From the NCBI RefSeq assembly GCF_004402485.1, contig NZ_SOFG01000023.1, forward strand, positions 146,957 through 210,956: DNA of 64,000 nucleotides. Reading direction: 5' to 3'. Origin of the DNA: Cryobacterium algoricola (lineage in GTDB: Bacteria > Actinomycetota > Actinomycetes > Actinomycetales > Microbacteriaceae). A program made the translations under genes and the position numbers. Numbering within the stretch: the stretch's first letter is position 1; the number at the start of each line of letters is the position of its first letter. Shown piece by piece: positions 24,054-32,539 of the stretch. The notes beneath the pieces were generated by a model. The model saw only the letters and a list, made by a program, of their open reading frames with translations, searched no databases and was not told where the DNA came from.

Positions 24054-24491
24054 ATGTCCATCAAGCTTGAGAATGTCGGCATCGCCGTTCGCGACCTCGA
24101 AGCGGCGATCTCCTTCTTCACGGACCTCGGCCTCACGGTCATCGGCCGTGACGAGGTCAGTGGCGAGTGGACCGACACGGCCGTCGGTCTGGATGGCAAC
24201 CATTCCAGGATCGCGATGCTCCAGACGCCAGACGGCCACGGACGCCTCGAGCTCTTCGAGTACATCCACCCCGAAGCGATCGAGTCGGAGCCCACTCGTC
24301 CCAACGAGATCGGCATGCATCGCGTCGCCTTCTCGGTCGACAACCTCGACGACGCCCTCGCGATCGCCGCGAAACACGGATGCTTTCCGCTTCGCGGGGT
24401 CGCGACCTATCAGGATGTCTACAAGCTCACCTATGTCCGTGGTCCCAGCGGCATTATCGTGATGCTCGCCGAAGAGCTGAAGCAGAACTAA
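24054..24491 (+). CDS. VOC-superfamily (glyoxalase-like) protein
   Basis: The 145-aa single vicinal-oxygen-chelate protein has a beta-alpha-beta-beta-beta module (ENVGIAVRDLEAAISFFTDL ... RLELFEY) followed by a second half (GMHRVAFSVDNLDDALAIAA ... YVRGPSGIIVMLAEE). Candidate metal ligands are the Glu in ELFEY and the His in GMHRVAF, with the Glu in MLAEEL. ATGs at 24036, 24045 and 24054 are in frame; 24054 gives the usual family N-terminus. Possible roles are glyoxalase, epimerase or antibiotic binding. Confidence 0.82.
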   Translation: MSIKLENVGIAVRDLEAAISFFTDLGLTVIGRDEVSGEWTDTAVGLDGNHSRIAMLQTPDGHGRLELFEYIHPEAIESEPTRPNEIGMHRVAFSVDNLDDALAIAAKHGCFPLRGVATYQDVYKLTYVRGPSGIIVMLAEELKQN

Positions 24492-24507
24492 ACGAGAACT
24501 GACCGAC

Positions 24508-26646
24508 TCACAAGGTCACGGAATCGGTCACCACATTCGACGGCGCCGGTTCGTGCCGCAGGTAGGCGCGGCGGAACCGGCCACTCCCGGCGGTGAGGGC
24601 GCGCAGTTCGATCGCGTACCGCAGCAGCTCCGCGTCCGGAATCTCGACGGTGATCTCGCTCCGTGCGTCACCGACTGACGTGACACCGGTCAGGTGCCCC
24701 CGCCGGGTGGACAGGTCGTTCATCACCGTGCCCACGGAGCCGTCCGGCACGGTGATCGTCACCACGGAGACGGGTTCCAGCAGCTGAATCCGGCTCGCGG
24801 CGGCCGCCTCGCGCAACGCGAGCGCACCGGCGGCCTGAAACGCGGCATCCGAGGAGTCGACGCTGTGCGCCTTGCCGCCGACCACTGTCACCCGGATGTC
24901 GACGACCGGGAACCCCGCGGAAACGCCCTTCTGCATTTGCGCCCGGACGCCCTTTTCGACCGACCCGATGTACTGGCCGGGGACCACGCCGCCGACGACC
25001 TTGTCGACGAACTCGAACCCCGCTCCGCGTTCGAGTGGTTCGACGTCGATGTCGCAGATGGCATATTGGCCGTGACCGCCGGACTGCTTGACGTACCGTC
25101 CGCGCGCGGAGACGGCCCGGGCGAACGTCTCCCGCAGCGGCGTGATGACACCGACGGTCTGCACCTTCACGCCCTGGCCGCGCAGCCGGTCCAACACGAC
25201 CTCGGCGTGCGCCTCCCCCATGCACCAGAGGATCAGTTGATGGGTTTCGGCGTTCCACTCCACGCGCAGGGTCGGGTCGACGGCAGCCACCTTCGCGAGG
25301 CTCCTGGCCAGTGCGTCCTCGTCACCGTGCGTTGCCGCCTGCACGGCGACGGGCATCAGCGGCTCCGGCATCTCCCAGGGAGTGACCAGCATCGGCGTCT
25401 CGCGCGACGACACGGTGTCGCCGGTCTCGGCGCTGGACATCCGGGTGAGCGCGCAGATGTCGCCCGCAACACAATACGGCGCCGGGTGGAGGGCGGACCC
25501 CAGCGGGAACTGCAGGTGCGTCACGCGCTCCTCACTGTCGTGGTCCGTGCGGCCCCGCTCGGCGCTCGCGTGCCCGCCGATGTGCACGGTCGAGTCCTCC
25601 CGGATCGTGCCGGAGAAGACCCGCACCAGGCACACCCGGCCGAGGAAGGAGTCAATGGTCGTGCGCACCACTTCGCCGACGAGCGGCCCGGCGGGATCGC
25701 ACGCCAGCGGCCCGACCGGCTGCCCGTCCCGTGCCGTCACCGACGGCAGGCCGCGTTCCACCGGCGACGGGAATGCGCCGGTCACGACTTCGAGCAGCTC
25801 CGTCACGCCCACGCCGGTTTCAGCGGATGTCGCGAGCACCGGCAAGAAGGACCCGCGAGCGACGGCGATCTCGAGGTCGGCGATGAGGGTGTCGAGGCCG
25901 ATCTCGTCGCCGCCGAGATAGCGGTCCATCAGCGTCTCGTCCTCGCTTTCGGCGATGATGCCCTCGATCAGGAGGGCCCGCGCCGACTCGGCGCCGCTGA
26001 GCTCGACCTCGGTCGCCGGCCGGCGGACGGGGCGAGGGACGCCCGCGGTGTAGTCCGATACCGTGCCGGAGAGCAGCCCCAGCAATCCGGTGATCGTCCC
26101 GGCCCGGCGAATCGGCAGGTAGAGCGGCAGGACCGAGGAACCGAAGGCGTCCTGGCACTCCGCCAGGACCGCCTCGTAGCGGGCCCGGGGATGATCGATC
26201 CGGCTGATCGCGACGGCGCGCGGCATCCCGATTCGCTCGCATTCCGCCCACAGCGCGGTCGTGGCGGCGTCGACGCCGTCAACGGCGGAGACGACGAACA
26301 GCGCAGCATCCGCGGCCCGGAGGCCGGCTCGCAGTTCGCCGACGAAATCGGCGTAGCCGGGGGTGTCGAGCAGGTTCACCTTCATGTCGTCGACGACGAT
26401 GGGCAGGACCGAGAGCGTCACGGAGCGTTGCTGGTGGATCTCGGACGGGTCGGAATCGCTCACCGTGGTGCCGTCGAGGATCGATCCCATTCGGTTGATG
26501 GCCCCGGTGGCGGCGAGCAGCGCTTCAGTGAGCATCGTCTTACCGGCCCCCGAGCGGCCGACCAGGGCAACGTTGCGGATCTTTTCCGGACGCTGCGCCG
26601 GTGTTGTCGTTCCGATGGACGAGCCGTGTGTGCCTTTTCCGGACAT
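24508..26646 (-). CDS. Elongation factor G-like protein (EF-G2 type)
   Basis: The 712-aa translational GTPase has Walker A GRSGAGKT (30-37), G2-type TVSDSDPSEIHQQRSVT, G3 DTPGYADF, a G4-like AISRIDHPRARY, then the EF-G domains II to V (FVDKVVGGVVPGQYIGSVEK in domain IV). The canonical G3 is DTPGHVDF; here the catalytic-type His is Tyr, and G4 NKxD is replaced by SRID. These features are shared by the actinobacterial EF-G2-like paralogues rather than the housekeeping EF-G. AGGAG precedes the ATG at 26646. It probably has a stress or recycling role on the ribosome. Confidence 0.88.
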   Translation of the reverse strand: MSGKGTHGSSIGTTTPAQRPEKIRNVALVGRSGAGKTMLTEALLAATGAINRMGSILDGTTVSDSDPSEIHQQRSVTLSVLPIVVDDMKVNLLDTPGYADFVGELRAGLRAADAALFVVSAVDGVDAATTALWAECERIGMPRAVAISRIDHPRARYEAVLAECQDAFGSSVLPLYLPIRRAGTITGLLGLLSGTVSDYTAGVPRPVRRPATEVELSGAESARALLIEGIIAESEDETLMDRYLGGDEIGLDTLIADLEIAVARGSFLPVLATSAETGVGVTELLEVVTGAFPSPVERGLPSVTARDGQPVGPLACDPAGPLVGEVVRTTIDSFLGRVCLVRVFSGTIREDSTVHIGGHASAERGRTDHDSEERVTHLQFPLGSALHPAPYCVAGDICALTRMSSAETGDTVSSRETPMLVTPWEMPEPLMPVAVQAATHGDEDALARSLAKVAAVDPTLRVEWNAETHQLILWCMGEAHAEVVLDRLRGQGVKVQTVGVITPLRETFARAVSARGRYVKQSGGHGQYAICDIDVEPLERGAGFEFVDKVVGGVVPGQYIGSVEKGVRAQMQKGVSAGFPVVDIRVTVVGGKAHSVDSSDAAFQAAGALALREAAAASRIQLLEPVSVVTITVPDGSVGTVMNDLSTRRGHLTGVTSVGDARSEITVEIPDAELLRYAIELRALTAGSGRFRRAYLRHEPAPSNVVTDSVTL

Positions 26647-26765
26647 GAAGCTCCTGACGTCGTTGTCGCGGCCTTCCCGCACCGTTGTAGTCGATTTGAC
26701 CCCGGGCCGGACCGGAGGGCAAGGGCAGGGTCGACGGCGGTCCCCTGCTGTGCGGTCGAACTGGC

Positions 26766-27044
26766 CTAGGCGCTCCGAACGGCCCGGACCGCGACGCCCG
26801 CCCACTGCGCTGCGAGATCGTCCAGGGAGAGGTCGAGGGCACCGGCCAGGGCCGCCACCACTCCGAATGCGGGGCTCGGCAACCGGCCGGTCTCGATCTT
26901 CCGCAGAGTTTCCGGGGAGATGCCGGCCCGCGCGGCGACCTCGTTCAGTGATCGCGTGCTGCGTGCGCTGCGCAGGGTCGCGCCCAGGCGCCGACCCGCC
27001 TCGATCTGTTCGGGGGTGAGCGGCAGGCGAACCATCATCATCAA
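26766..27044 (-). CDS. XRE-family HTH regulator
   Basis: The 92-aa single-domain regulator has a helix-turn-helix (LGATLRSARSTRSLNEVAAR, AGISPETLRKIETGRLPSPA). It starts with four consecutive ATG codons; the first is preceded by GGAGG at 6 nt. It is divergent from a methionine aminopeptidase gene with an inverted repeat between them, and upstream of the EF-G-like gene on the same strand. The overlap with upstream reading of that gene is only spurious. It likely represses itself and the peptidase. Confidence 0.88.
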   Translation of the reverse strand: MMMMVRLPLTPEQIEAGRRLGATLRSARSTRSLNEVAARAGISPETLRKIETGRLPSPAFGVVAALAGALDLSLDDLAAQWAGVAVRAVRSA

Positions 27045-27066
27045 CTTCCTCCAGTAACGAGCAATG

Positions 27067-27082
27067 CGGTATTATTATACCG
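27067..27082. promoter_or_regulatory. Inverted repeat between XRE and map genes
   Basis: CGGTAT-TATT-ATACCG is a perfect 6-bp-arm repeat 2 bp before the peptidase ATG and 22 bp before the XRE start. It contains -10-like TATTAT/TTATAC in both directions. This is an apt operator for the small XRE protein. Confidence 0.65.
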
Positions 27083-27084
27083 AC

Positions 27085-27846
27085 ATGATCGAACTACACA
27101 CCCCCTCCGAAATCGAGCAGATGCGCGCAGCGGGCGCCTTCGTTCGAGACACTCTATCCGCGCTGTCGGCTCAAGCAGCGGTCGGGGTGAACCTGCTCGA
27201 CCTCGAACTCGCCGCGCGAAAGGCGGTCGCTGAACGCGGAGCAGTCTCGTGCTACTGGGACTATGCGCCGTCATTCGGCAACGGCCCGTTTCGAAACGTC
27301 ATCTGCCTCTCCGTGAACGACGCCGCACAACACGGGCTCCCCCACGACTACCGGCTGCGCGACGGCGATGTCCTGAGCCTGGACTTCGCCGTCTCGGTGG
27401 ACGGCTGGGTGGCCGATGCCGCCGTCACCGTCATCGTCGGGCGACCCGACCCCGACGACGTGATCCTGATTCGCTCGACCCAGGAGGCCCTCGCCGCCGG
27501 GATCGCCGCGGCCCACCCCGGTAACCGCATGGGGGACGTTTCCGCGGCGATCGGCGCCGTCGCGGCCCAGTACGGCTACCCCGTCAACCACGAATTCGGC
27601 GGGCATGGCGTCGGACGGACCATGCACGGGGACCTCTTCATCTGCAACGACGGCCGCCCCGGCCGCGGTTTCCCCATCCGCCCCGGGCTCGTCTTCGCAC
27701 TCGAACCCTGGTGGGCGAAGACGACGTCGCGCATCCGCATGGACCCCGACGGCTGGACCGTCCGATCCGCCGACGGCAGCCGAGCCGCACACACCGAGCA
27801 CACCATCGCCATCACCGAGGATGGCCCACTCCTGTTGACCGCCTGA
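27085..27846 (+). CDS. map: Type I methionyl aminopeptidase
   Basis: The 253-aa enzyme removes N-terminal methionine from nascent proteins using two divalent metals. Family features are visible: MIELHTPSEIEQMRAAGAFV at the start, LSLDFAVSVDGWVADAAVTV with the two metal-ligand Asp residues, HEFGGHGVGRTMH with His, LVFALEPW with Glu and AHTEHTIAI with Glu. ATG 27085 follows the operator by only 2 bp, so translation may be leaderless. Pairing with its own XRE regulator suggests this is an accessory, conditionally expressed copy rather than the ribosomal-operon one. Confidence 0.92.
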   Translation: MIELHTPSEIEQMRAAGAFVRDTLSALSAQAAVGVNLLDLELAARKAVAERGAVSCYWDYAPSFGNGPFRNVICLSVNDAAQHGLPHDYRLRDGDVLSLDFAVSVDGWVADAAVTVIVGRPDPDDVILIRSTQEALAAGIAAAHPGNRMGDVSAAIGAVAAQYGYPVNHEFGGHGVGRTMHGDLFICNDGRPGRGFPIRPGLVFALEPWWAKTTSRIRMDPDGWTVRSADGSRAAHTEHTIAITEDGPLLLTA

Positions 27847-27856
27847 CCCTGTTCCG

Positions 27857-28999
27857 TCAGTCGGTCGATGCCGCACCGGCGTTGTAGGTAATGGCGTCGA
27901 GGTTGTATTCGAGGTAGGCGAACTCGCCCTGGGGAGCGGCGGCATGCCAGCGGCCTTCCCCGTGGGCAGGGAGCCGGCGGGTACCGAACACGCGATAGTC
28001 ACCCACCGGCGTCGACCACGGTTGGGGCGTGAAGGTCGACCCGTCGGGTGAAGTACTCATCCGGTCGTCCGAGCGGAAGTCGACGAGGTCTCCGTTGCGG
28101 AAGGTCAGGTCGGCACTCACCGTCTGTGCACCGTTCGTGAACACGCCCCGGACATGGGTGTCGTCGACCTCCTGCCAGACGATCGGGGCGTCGACGAGTG
28201 CCGCAGGGGCCAGGATACACAGGTCGTTGAACAGGGTCACGGTCTCGGCGCGGTCCATCTCGGGCCCCGCGGCGTTCACCATCCGCAGTACGGAGCACAG
28301 CTTGACGCGCATCGTGGCGGACCGGTCGACGAAGACGTGCAGCACGTCGACCGGCAGGCCGAACATTGTGGCGTCCATCCAGAACAACCGGCTGGGCGTG
28401 CGGCCGTAGGTGTTGACCTGCTCGCCCGTGTACGTCATCCAGCGTGACGTCGCGCTGGCGCGAATCCGGCCGTGGATGGTTGCCCGCAGGGATGAGACCC
28501 GGGGCTGGCCGACGGCGCCGGAGCGGCGGACGTGCTCGGCGACCGGCGCCGGGAGTCGCGCCAGATCGGCCTCCGTCACCACCGCTCCTGCGCCGGGCAC
28601 GGATGCACGCAGCGCGGTCGCGACCCGACGCCGGTACTCGGCACGGTAGCTTCCCGGTCCCTGTGCGGCGAGCTCGTATCCCAGCGCCACGAGGAGCACG
28701 AGGTTGGCCAGCGTTCCCGCCCGGGCATCGCTCCACGACGTCAGGATCACGGTCTGGGAGATCAGGAGGCCGGCGATTCCGGCGACCCACCACATCCGTG
28801 CGCGGGCCGCGAACAGCGCTCCGGTCGTGACGAGCGCAATCGCGGCGGCCAGCCAGACCACACCGAGTTCCGGTTCGATCGGCTCGGTCAGCGTCGTCAC
28901 CGGGGCCCAGTCCAGACCCTTGGCGGCGCCGAGCAGGTGGATCAATCCGTGTGCGATCAGGATGACCACGACGAACCACCGAACAAGGGTCCTGGTCAT
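27857..28999 (-). CDS. Membrane protein with DUF6544-like domain
   Basis: The 380-aa protein has four N-terminal membrane helices (about 7-25, 47-65, 70-88 and 95-112). A C-terminal soluble domain of about 260 residues follows (LPAPVAEHVRRSGAVGQPRV, FWMDATMFGLPVDVLHVFVD, LFNDLCILAPAALVD, YLEYNLDAITYNAG), which I associate with DUF6544. Function is unknown. Its ATG overlaps the stop of the TetR gene upstream (ATGA), so it is expressed with, and presumably controlled by, that repressor. Confidence 0.75.
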   Translation of the reverse strand: MTRTLVRWFVVVILIAHGLIHLLGAAKGLDWAPVTTLTEPIEPELGVVWLAAAIALVTTGALFAARARMWWVAGIAGLLISQTVILTSWSDARAGTLANLVLLVALGYELAAQGPGSYRAEYRRRVATALRASVPGAGAVVTEADLARLPAPVAEHVRRSGAVGQPRVSSLRATIHGRIRASATSRWMTYTGEQVNTYGRTPSRLFWMDATMFGLPVDVLHVFVDRSATMRVKLCSVLRMVNAAGPEMDRAETVTLFNDLCILAPAALVDAPIVWQEVDDTHVRGVFTNGAQTVSADLTFRNGDLVDFRSDDRMSTSPDGSTFTPQPWSTPVGDYRVFGTRRLPAHGEGRWHAAAPQGEFAYLEYNLDAITYNAGAASTD

Positions 29000-29622
29000 G
29001 CGCGGGCTGCCGTTCCGAAGCGGGCGAGGACAAGATCGACAGCCGACCGCGCGTAGCCGGCTTCGATCGGTGCGCCGGTGATCAGGAGGCTGAAATACAC
29101 GGGCCCGGCGAGCGCGTTCAGAACGAAGTCGATATCGGTGTCGGCGGACAACTCGCCCGAGGCGATTCCGCGTCGGACGGCCGCACGCCACTCGAGTTGG
29201 TTGGGCCGGATGATCAACTCGCGATAGCTGGTCGCGAGCTCGGGATCGGTGGCCATCTCGGCCACCAGGCCGGGCAGCACCCGGCCCAGCGGAGTCCGGG
29301 TCAGGATGTCGATCAGCTGTTCGGTCAGGAACAGCAGATCGCCGGCTGCACTGCCGGTCTCGCTGTTCCGTGCCGGACGCATCTGGGTCACCATCGCCTC
29401 GACGACGAGCTGGGACTTCTGCGCCCACCGCCGATAGAGGGCGGGCTTGCTCACGCCGGCCCTCCGGGCGACGTCTGTAACTGTCAGGCGGGCGTAGCCG
29501 ACCTCGGCGAGCAATTCGATCGTGGCGGCCAGAATCGACCGATCCATGCCCGGATCGCGCGGGCGACCCACGTCGCTGCCGCGACCGCCTGGCCGGCGCG
29601 GCGCCACCAGTGAATCCGACAT
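28996..29622 (-). CDS. TetR-family transcriptional regulator
   Basis: The 208-aa protein has an N-terminal helix-turn-helix (ILAATIELLAEVGYARLTVT, DVARRAGVSKPALYRRWAQK) and a TetR_C-type ligand domain (LGRVLPGLVAEMATDPELAT, ADTDIDFVLNALAGPVYFSL). A 7-bp-arm inverted repeat (29639-29661) precedes it, consistent with autoregulation. It is co-translated with the DUF6544 membrane protein. Confidence 0.92.
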   Translation of the reverse strand: MSDSLVAPRRPGGRGSDVGRPRDPGMDRSILAATIELLAEVGYARLTVTDVARRAGVSKPALYRRWAQKSQLVVEAMVTQMRPARNSETGSAAGDLLFLTEQLIDILTRTPLGRVLPGLVAEMATDPELATSYRELIIRPNQLEWRAAVRRGIASGELSADTDIDFVLNALAGPVYFSLLITGAPIEAGYARSAVDLVLARFGTAARA

Positions 29623-29638
29623 CAGAACCGCCTCTCGA

Positions 29639-29694
29639 TTACGTTCCGCTTAGTAACGTAACAGGAGTTATCGAGTTACGCAACGCTGCGTTAC
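29639..29694. promoter_or_regulatory. TetR operator candidates
   Basis: TTACGTT-N9-AACGTAA (29639-29661) is a perfect inverted repeat. A second, imperfect one built on GTTACGCA / TGCGTTAC lies at 29675-29694. Both carry the TTACG/CGTAA half-site, so they likely bind the TetR protein encoded just downstream on the minus strand. Confidence 0.6.
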
Positions 29695-29832
29695 GGAAAT
29701 CACCGGAACGTACACCGAGAGGCCCGAGCTGACCGTGTGGCGGCAAGCCCTCCGCGAGTTCTTGACACGGCGGCGATCGGCCAGCATATTGCTCTCTGAG
29801 GCGACAGCACGCCGCGACGATGGGAGATCCCG

Positions 29833-30453
29833 ATGACCGGCCGCGTCCATATCGACTTGTTCACCACGCTCGACGGGGTCTCCCAGGCCCCCGGGGGCCC
29901 CGACGAGGACACCGACGGCGGGTTCAGGTTCGGCGGCTGGCAGGCGCCCCTGATCGACGAAGCCGATGGCGCCCAGATAATCGCGGGAATCCAGGCCATG
30001 GATGCCCTGCTTCTGGGGCGGCGCACGTATGACATTTTCGCCGGGTATTGGCCGCACCAGCTCGACGGGCCTGAGTCCGAAATCGCGCGCAAATTCGACG
30101 CGATCCCCAAATACGTCGCATCCCGAGGCGCGCCGGACCTCTCCTGGCGCGACTCGCATCTGCTCGGTCGCGACCTCGCGGTGGAGCTGGCCGTGTTGCG
30201 CGAGCGGCACGAGGACATCCACGTGATCGGCAGCATCGACTTCGCCCGCACTCTTGTCGCCGGTGACCTGTTCGACCAGCTGAACCTCTGGGTGTACCCG
30301 ATCGTGCTCGGTGCGGGCAAGCGCCTCTTCCCGCCGGAGGGGCCGCCCGCGTCCCTCGAGCTGATCGCCGCGGGGACTCCGTCCCCGGCGGGCACGATTC
30401 TGCTGCGGTACGGTCCTAAAGGCTCCACCCCGGATACGGGCGACATGACCTGA
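29833..30453 (+). CDS. Dihydrofolate reductase family (RibD C-terminal-like) protein
   Basis: The 206-aa protein has a RibD_C fold (VHIDLFTTLDGVSQAPGG, DALLLGRRTYDIFAGYWP, VIGSIDFARTLVAGDLFDQL, LWVYPIVLGAGKRLFP). Members are NADPH-dependent reductases of uncertain substrate and are common in Actinobacteria near stress genes. GGGAG precedes the ATG. It is followed after 24 bp by the epoxide hydrolase in the same direction. Confidence 0.88.
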   Translation: MTGRVHIDLFTTLDGVSQAPGGPDEDTDGGFRFGGWQAPLIDEADGAQIIAGIQAMDALLLGRRTYDIFAGYWPHQLDGPESEIARKFDAIPKYVASRGAPDLSWRDSHLLGRDLAVELAVLRERHEDIHVIGSIDFARTLVAGDLFDQLNLWVYPIVLGAGKRLFPPEGPPASLELIAAGTPSPAGTILLRYGPKGSTPDTGDMT

Positions 30454-30477
30454 CGGGATCCCGGTATCGTCGACGAG

Positions 30478-31644
30478 ATGACGGAAGAGTCGACTCAGCC
30501 GCAACCCTTCACCTACCGCGCCTCGGATGAAGAACTCGAGGATCTCCGCGTGCGTTTGCGCGCCACGCGCTGGCCCGATGAGCCGCAGGGTGCCGGGTGG
30601 TCCCTCGGTGGGAATCTGGAATCGCTCCAGGAACTTGTCGCCTACTGGCTCGACGACTTCGACTGGCGGGCGCAGGAGGCACAGCTCGCGCGGCTCCCCC
30701 GGTTCACGGCCTCGATCGGCGGGCTCGGCATCCACTTCGTGCATGCCCGTGCGGCCGGTGAATCTCAGAACGTGCTGCCGCTGATCCTCAACCACGGCTG
30801 GCCCGACTCGTTCTGGCGCTATTCCCAGGTGATCCCGCTGCTCACTGACCCGGGCGCACACGGGGCCGATCCGGCCGATGCCTTCGATGTCGTCGTTCCC
30901 GACATGCCCGGGTTCGGCTTCTCGGACCGGCCCGCAGGCCTGCCTCTCGACTCCCCCGCGGTGGCCGGGCTCTGGGCCGAACTCATGCGGACCCTAGGCT
31001 ACGGTCGGTTCGGAACCGCCGGCGGGGACATCGGCAGTCACGTCAGCCGCTATCTCGCGCTCGACCATCCAGAAAACGTCGTCGCCGTGCACCGAATGGA
31101 TGCCGGGCTTCCTGTTTTCGACGGAGACCCCGCGACCCTCTCCCCTGCGGAACGCACCTGGTTCGACAGCGTTGCCGCCTGGGGCGTGGATGAGGGTGCG
31201 TACGGGGCGATCCACAGATCGAAACCGCAAACGGCGGCCTTCGGCCTGACGGATTCCCCGGTCGGCCTCGCCGCGTGGATTGTGGAGAAGATGCGCTCGT
31301 GGAGTGACTCCGCCGATGGCGAGGCCTTCACGAAGGACGAGATCCTGACCAACGTCATGATCTTCTGGTTGACGGGCACCATCGGTTCCTCCATGCGGAT
31401 GTATCACGCGAACGCCGACATCCCCCGCTCACGGGTGACCCGCCGGGTCGAGGTGCCCTCCGGGTTCTCCATCTTCGGCGGCGACATCGTGCGCCCGCCA
31501 CGCGAGTGGATGGACCGCATGGCCAATGTCGTGTACCTCAGCGAACCCGTCCGCGGCGGTCACTTCGCGCCGTTCGAGCAACCCGAGCAGTACGCGGAAG
31601 AATTGCGGACCTTCTTTCGACCGTTCCGTCCCTCGACGATGTGA
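30478..31644 (+). CDS. Epoxide hydrolase with EHN domain
   Basis: The 388-aa enzyme starts with the EHN segment typical of microsomal-type epoxide hydrolases (YRASDEELEDLRVRLRATRW), followed by an alpha/beta-hydrolase core. Visible are oxyanion motif HGWPDSFW (106-113), nucleophile D184 in GGDIGSHV, and His in RGGHFAPFEQPE near the end. It hydrates epoxides to diols. It probably shares a promoter with the reductase at 29833; the pair may act in detoxification. Confidence 0.92.
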   Translation: MTEESTQPQPFTYRASDEELEDLRVRLRATRWPDEPQGAGWSLGGNLESLQELVAYWLDDFDWRAQEAQLARLPRFTASIGGLGIHFVHARAAGESQNVLPLILNHGWPDSFWRYSQVIPLLTDPGAHGADPADAFDVVVPDMPGFGFSDRPAGLPLDSPAVAGLWAELMRTLGYGRFGTAGGDIGSHVSRYLALDHPENVVAVHRMDAGLPVFDGDPATLSPAERTWFDSVAAWGVDEGAYGAIHRSKPQTAAFGLTDSPVGLAAWIVEKMRSWSDSADGEAFTKDEILTNVMIFWLTGTIGSSMRMYHANADIPRSRVTRRVEVPSGFSIFGGDIVRPPREWMDRMANVVYLSEPVRGGHFAPFEQPEQYAEELRTFFRPFRPSTM

Positions 31645-31671
31645 TCCGGTCAGCGCATTGGCCGCTGTGAC

Positions 31672-32244
31672 TCACCGGGCCTGGTCCCCGCCCTGTGCCG
31701 GGGCGCCGGCCTCCTGGCGGTCCTCGATCGACCGGAGTATCCAGGCGCCGGCGATCAGGAGCACGCCCAGCGGAAGCACGAGGTCGCTCAACGGCCCGCC
31801 GAAGTAGACGACGAAGTCTCTCAGAAAGGTCGAATCACCCTGGATCGTCTGGGTCCAGGTGGAGACATTCATCTGGAAGATGACACCGACTGCAGCGAAC
31901 ACGAGCCCGAGCACGAGGGCGGTCCGAGACGTGAACCGCAGCGGCCAGGTCGGCGTGTCTTCCGGGTCCTCGTGTCGATCGCTCCTGGTGACCACTGATG
32001 TGTCCGCCAAAGCGCGCACTATCAGGGACGCGACCATCAGGGCCATTCCCAGTGGAAGCACGACGCCCTGGAAGAGCACTCCCGCGAACTGCACCAGGTC
32101 ACTCGACAGCCAGCCCAGGTTCAGGGGTCCGTACAGCGTCGAGTACAGCAGTCTCACCGTGACGAGCCCGAGAACGGTGAGAACCACGCTGATCCAGAAT
32201 CCTCGGACGGGAGTCAGCGCGCGGACCAGCGTCGGTTCGCTCAC
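31672..32244 (-). CDS. Membrane protein, 190 aa
   Basis: The protein has four hydrophobic segments (about 15-34, 54-78, 108-126 and 150-170) and an acidic C-terminal tail. No family is recognised. The GTG start at 32244 overlaps the stop of the small upstream gene (GTGA). Longer upstream reading is the other frame of that gene. Both are likely co-translated and may form a complex. Confidence 0.68.
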   Translation of the reverse strand: MSEPTLVRALTPVRGFWISVVLTVLGLVTVRLLYSTLYGPLNLGWLSSDLVQFAGVLFQGVVLPLGMALMVASLIVRALADTSVVTRSDRHEDPEDTPTWPLRFTSRTALVLGLVFAAVGVIFQMNVSTWTQTIQGDSTFLRDFVVYFGGPLSDLVLPLGVLLIAGAWILRSIEDRQEAGAPAQGGDQAR

Positions 32245-32444
32245 AGTCCGCGCTGCCCTTTTTCGACGTCCGCTTGAAACTGAGTGAACGCTCGGGCGAG
32301 CTCCGGGTTCGACCCGTTCAGATCGCGGGCCGCCGCATTCAAGCGCGTTCGCGACGACAAGAGATAGAAGGCGGCGAGGATCACAACCGCCAGGCCCAGT
32401 CCCCCACCCGCTATGAGCACAATCATCAAGCCACCTGCAGTCAT
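32241..32444 (-). CDS. Small membrane protein, 67 aa
   Basis: One N-terminal transmembrane helix (MTAGGLMIVLIAGGGLGLAV continuing to about residue 27) is followed by an amphipathic helical tail (RTRLNAAARDLNGSNPELAR), resembling LemA-like or coiled-coil anchors. ATG 32444 is preferred over 32468 because AAGGA lies 6 nt upstream. It is coupled to the membrane gene at 31672. Confidence 0.65.
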   Translation of the reverse strand: MTAGGLMIVLIAGGGLGLAVVILAAFYLLSSRTRLNAAARDLNGSNPELARAFTQFQADVEKGQRGL

Positions 32445-32539
32445 GATGAATCCTTCCCCGATTCCCAAACCACTGTCTGTACAGCATCACACAAAAAGCC
32501 GGTCAAAACTGTTAAATTCTGAAGGTGAGGATGCGCGGG

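Noticed and set aside
24694..26769. 691-codon open frame on the + strand
   Set aside because: Entirely antisense to the EF-G-like gene. Its product is Arg/His/Asp/Gly-rich low-complexity, the usual mirror of a high-GC gene.
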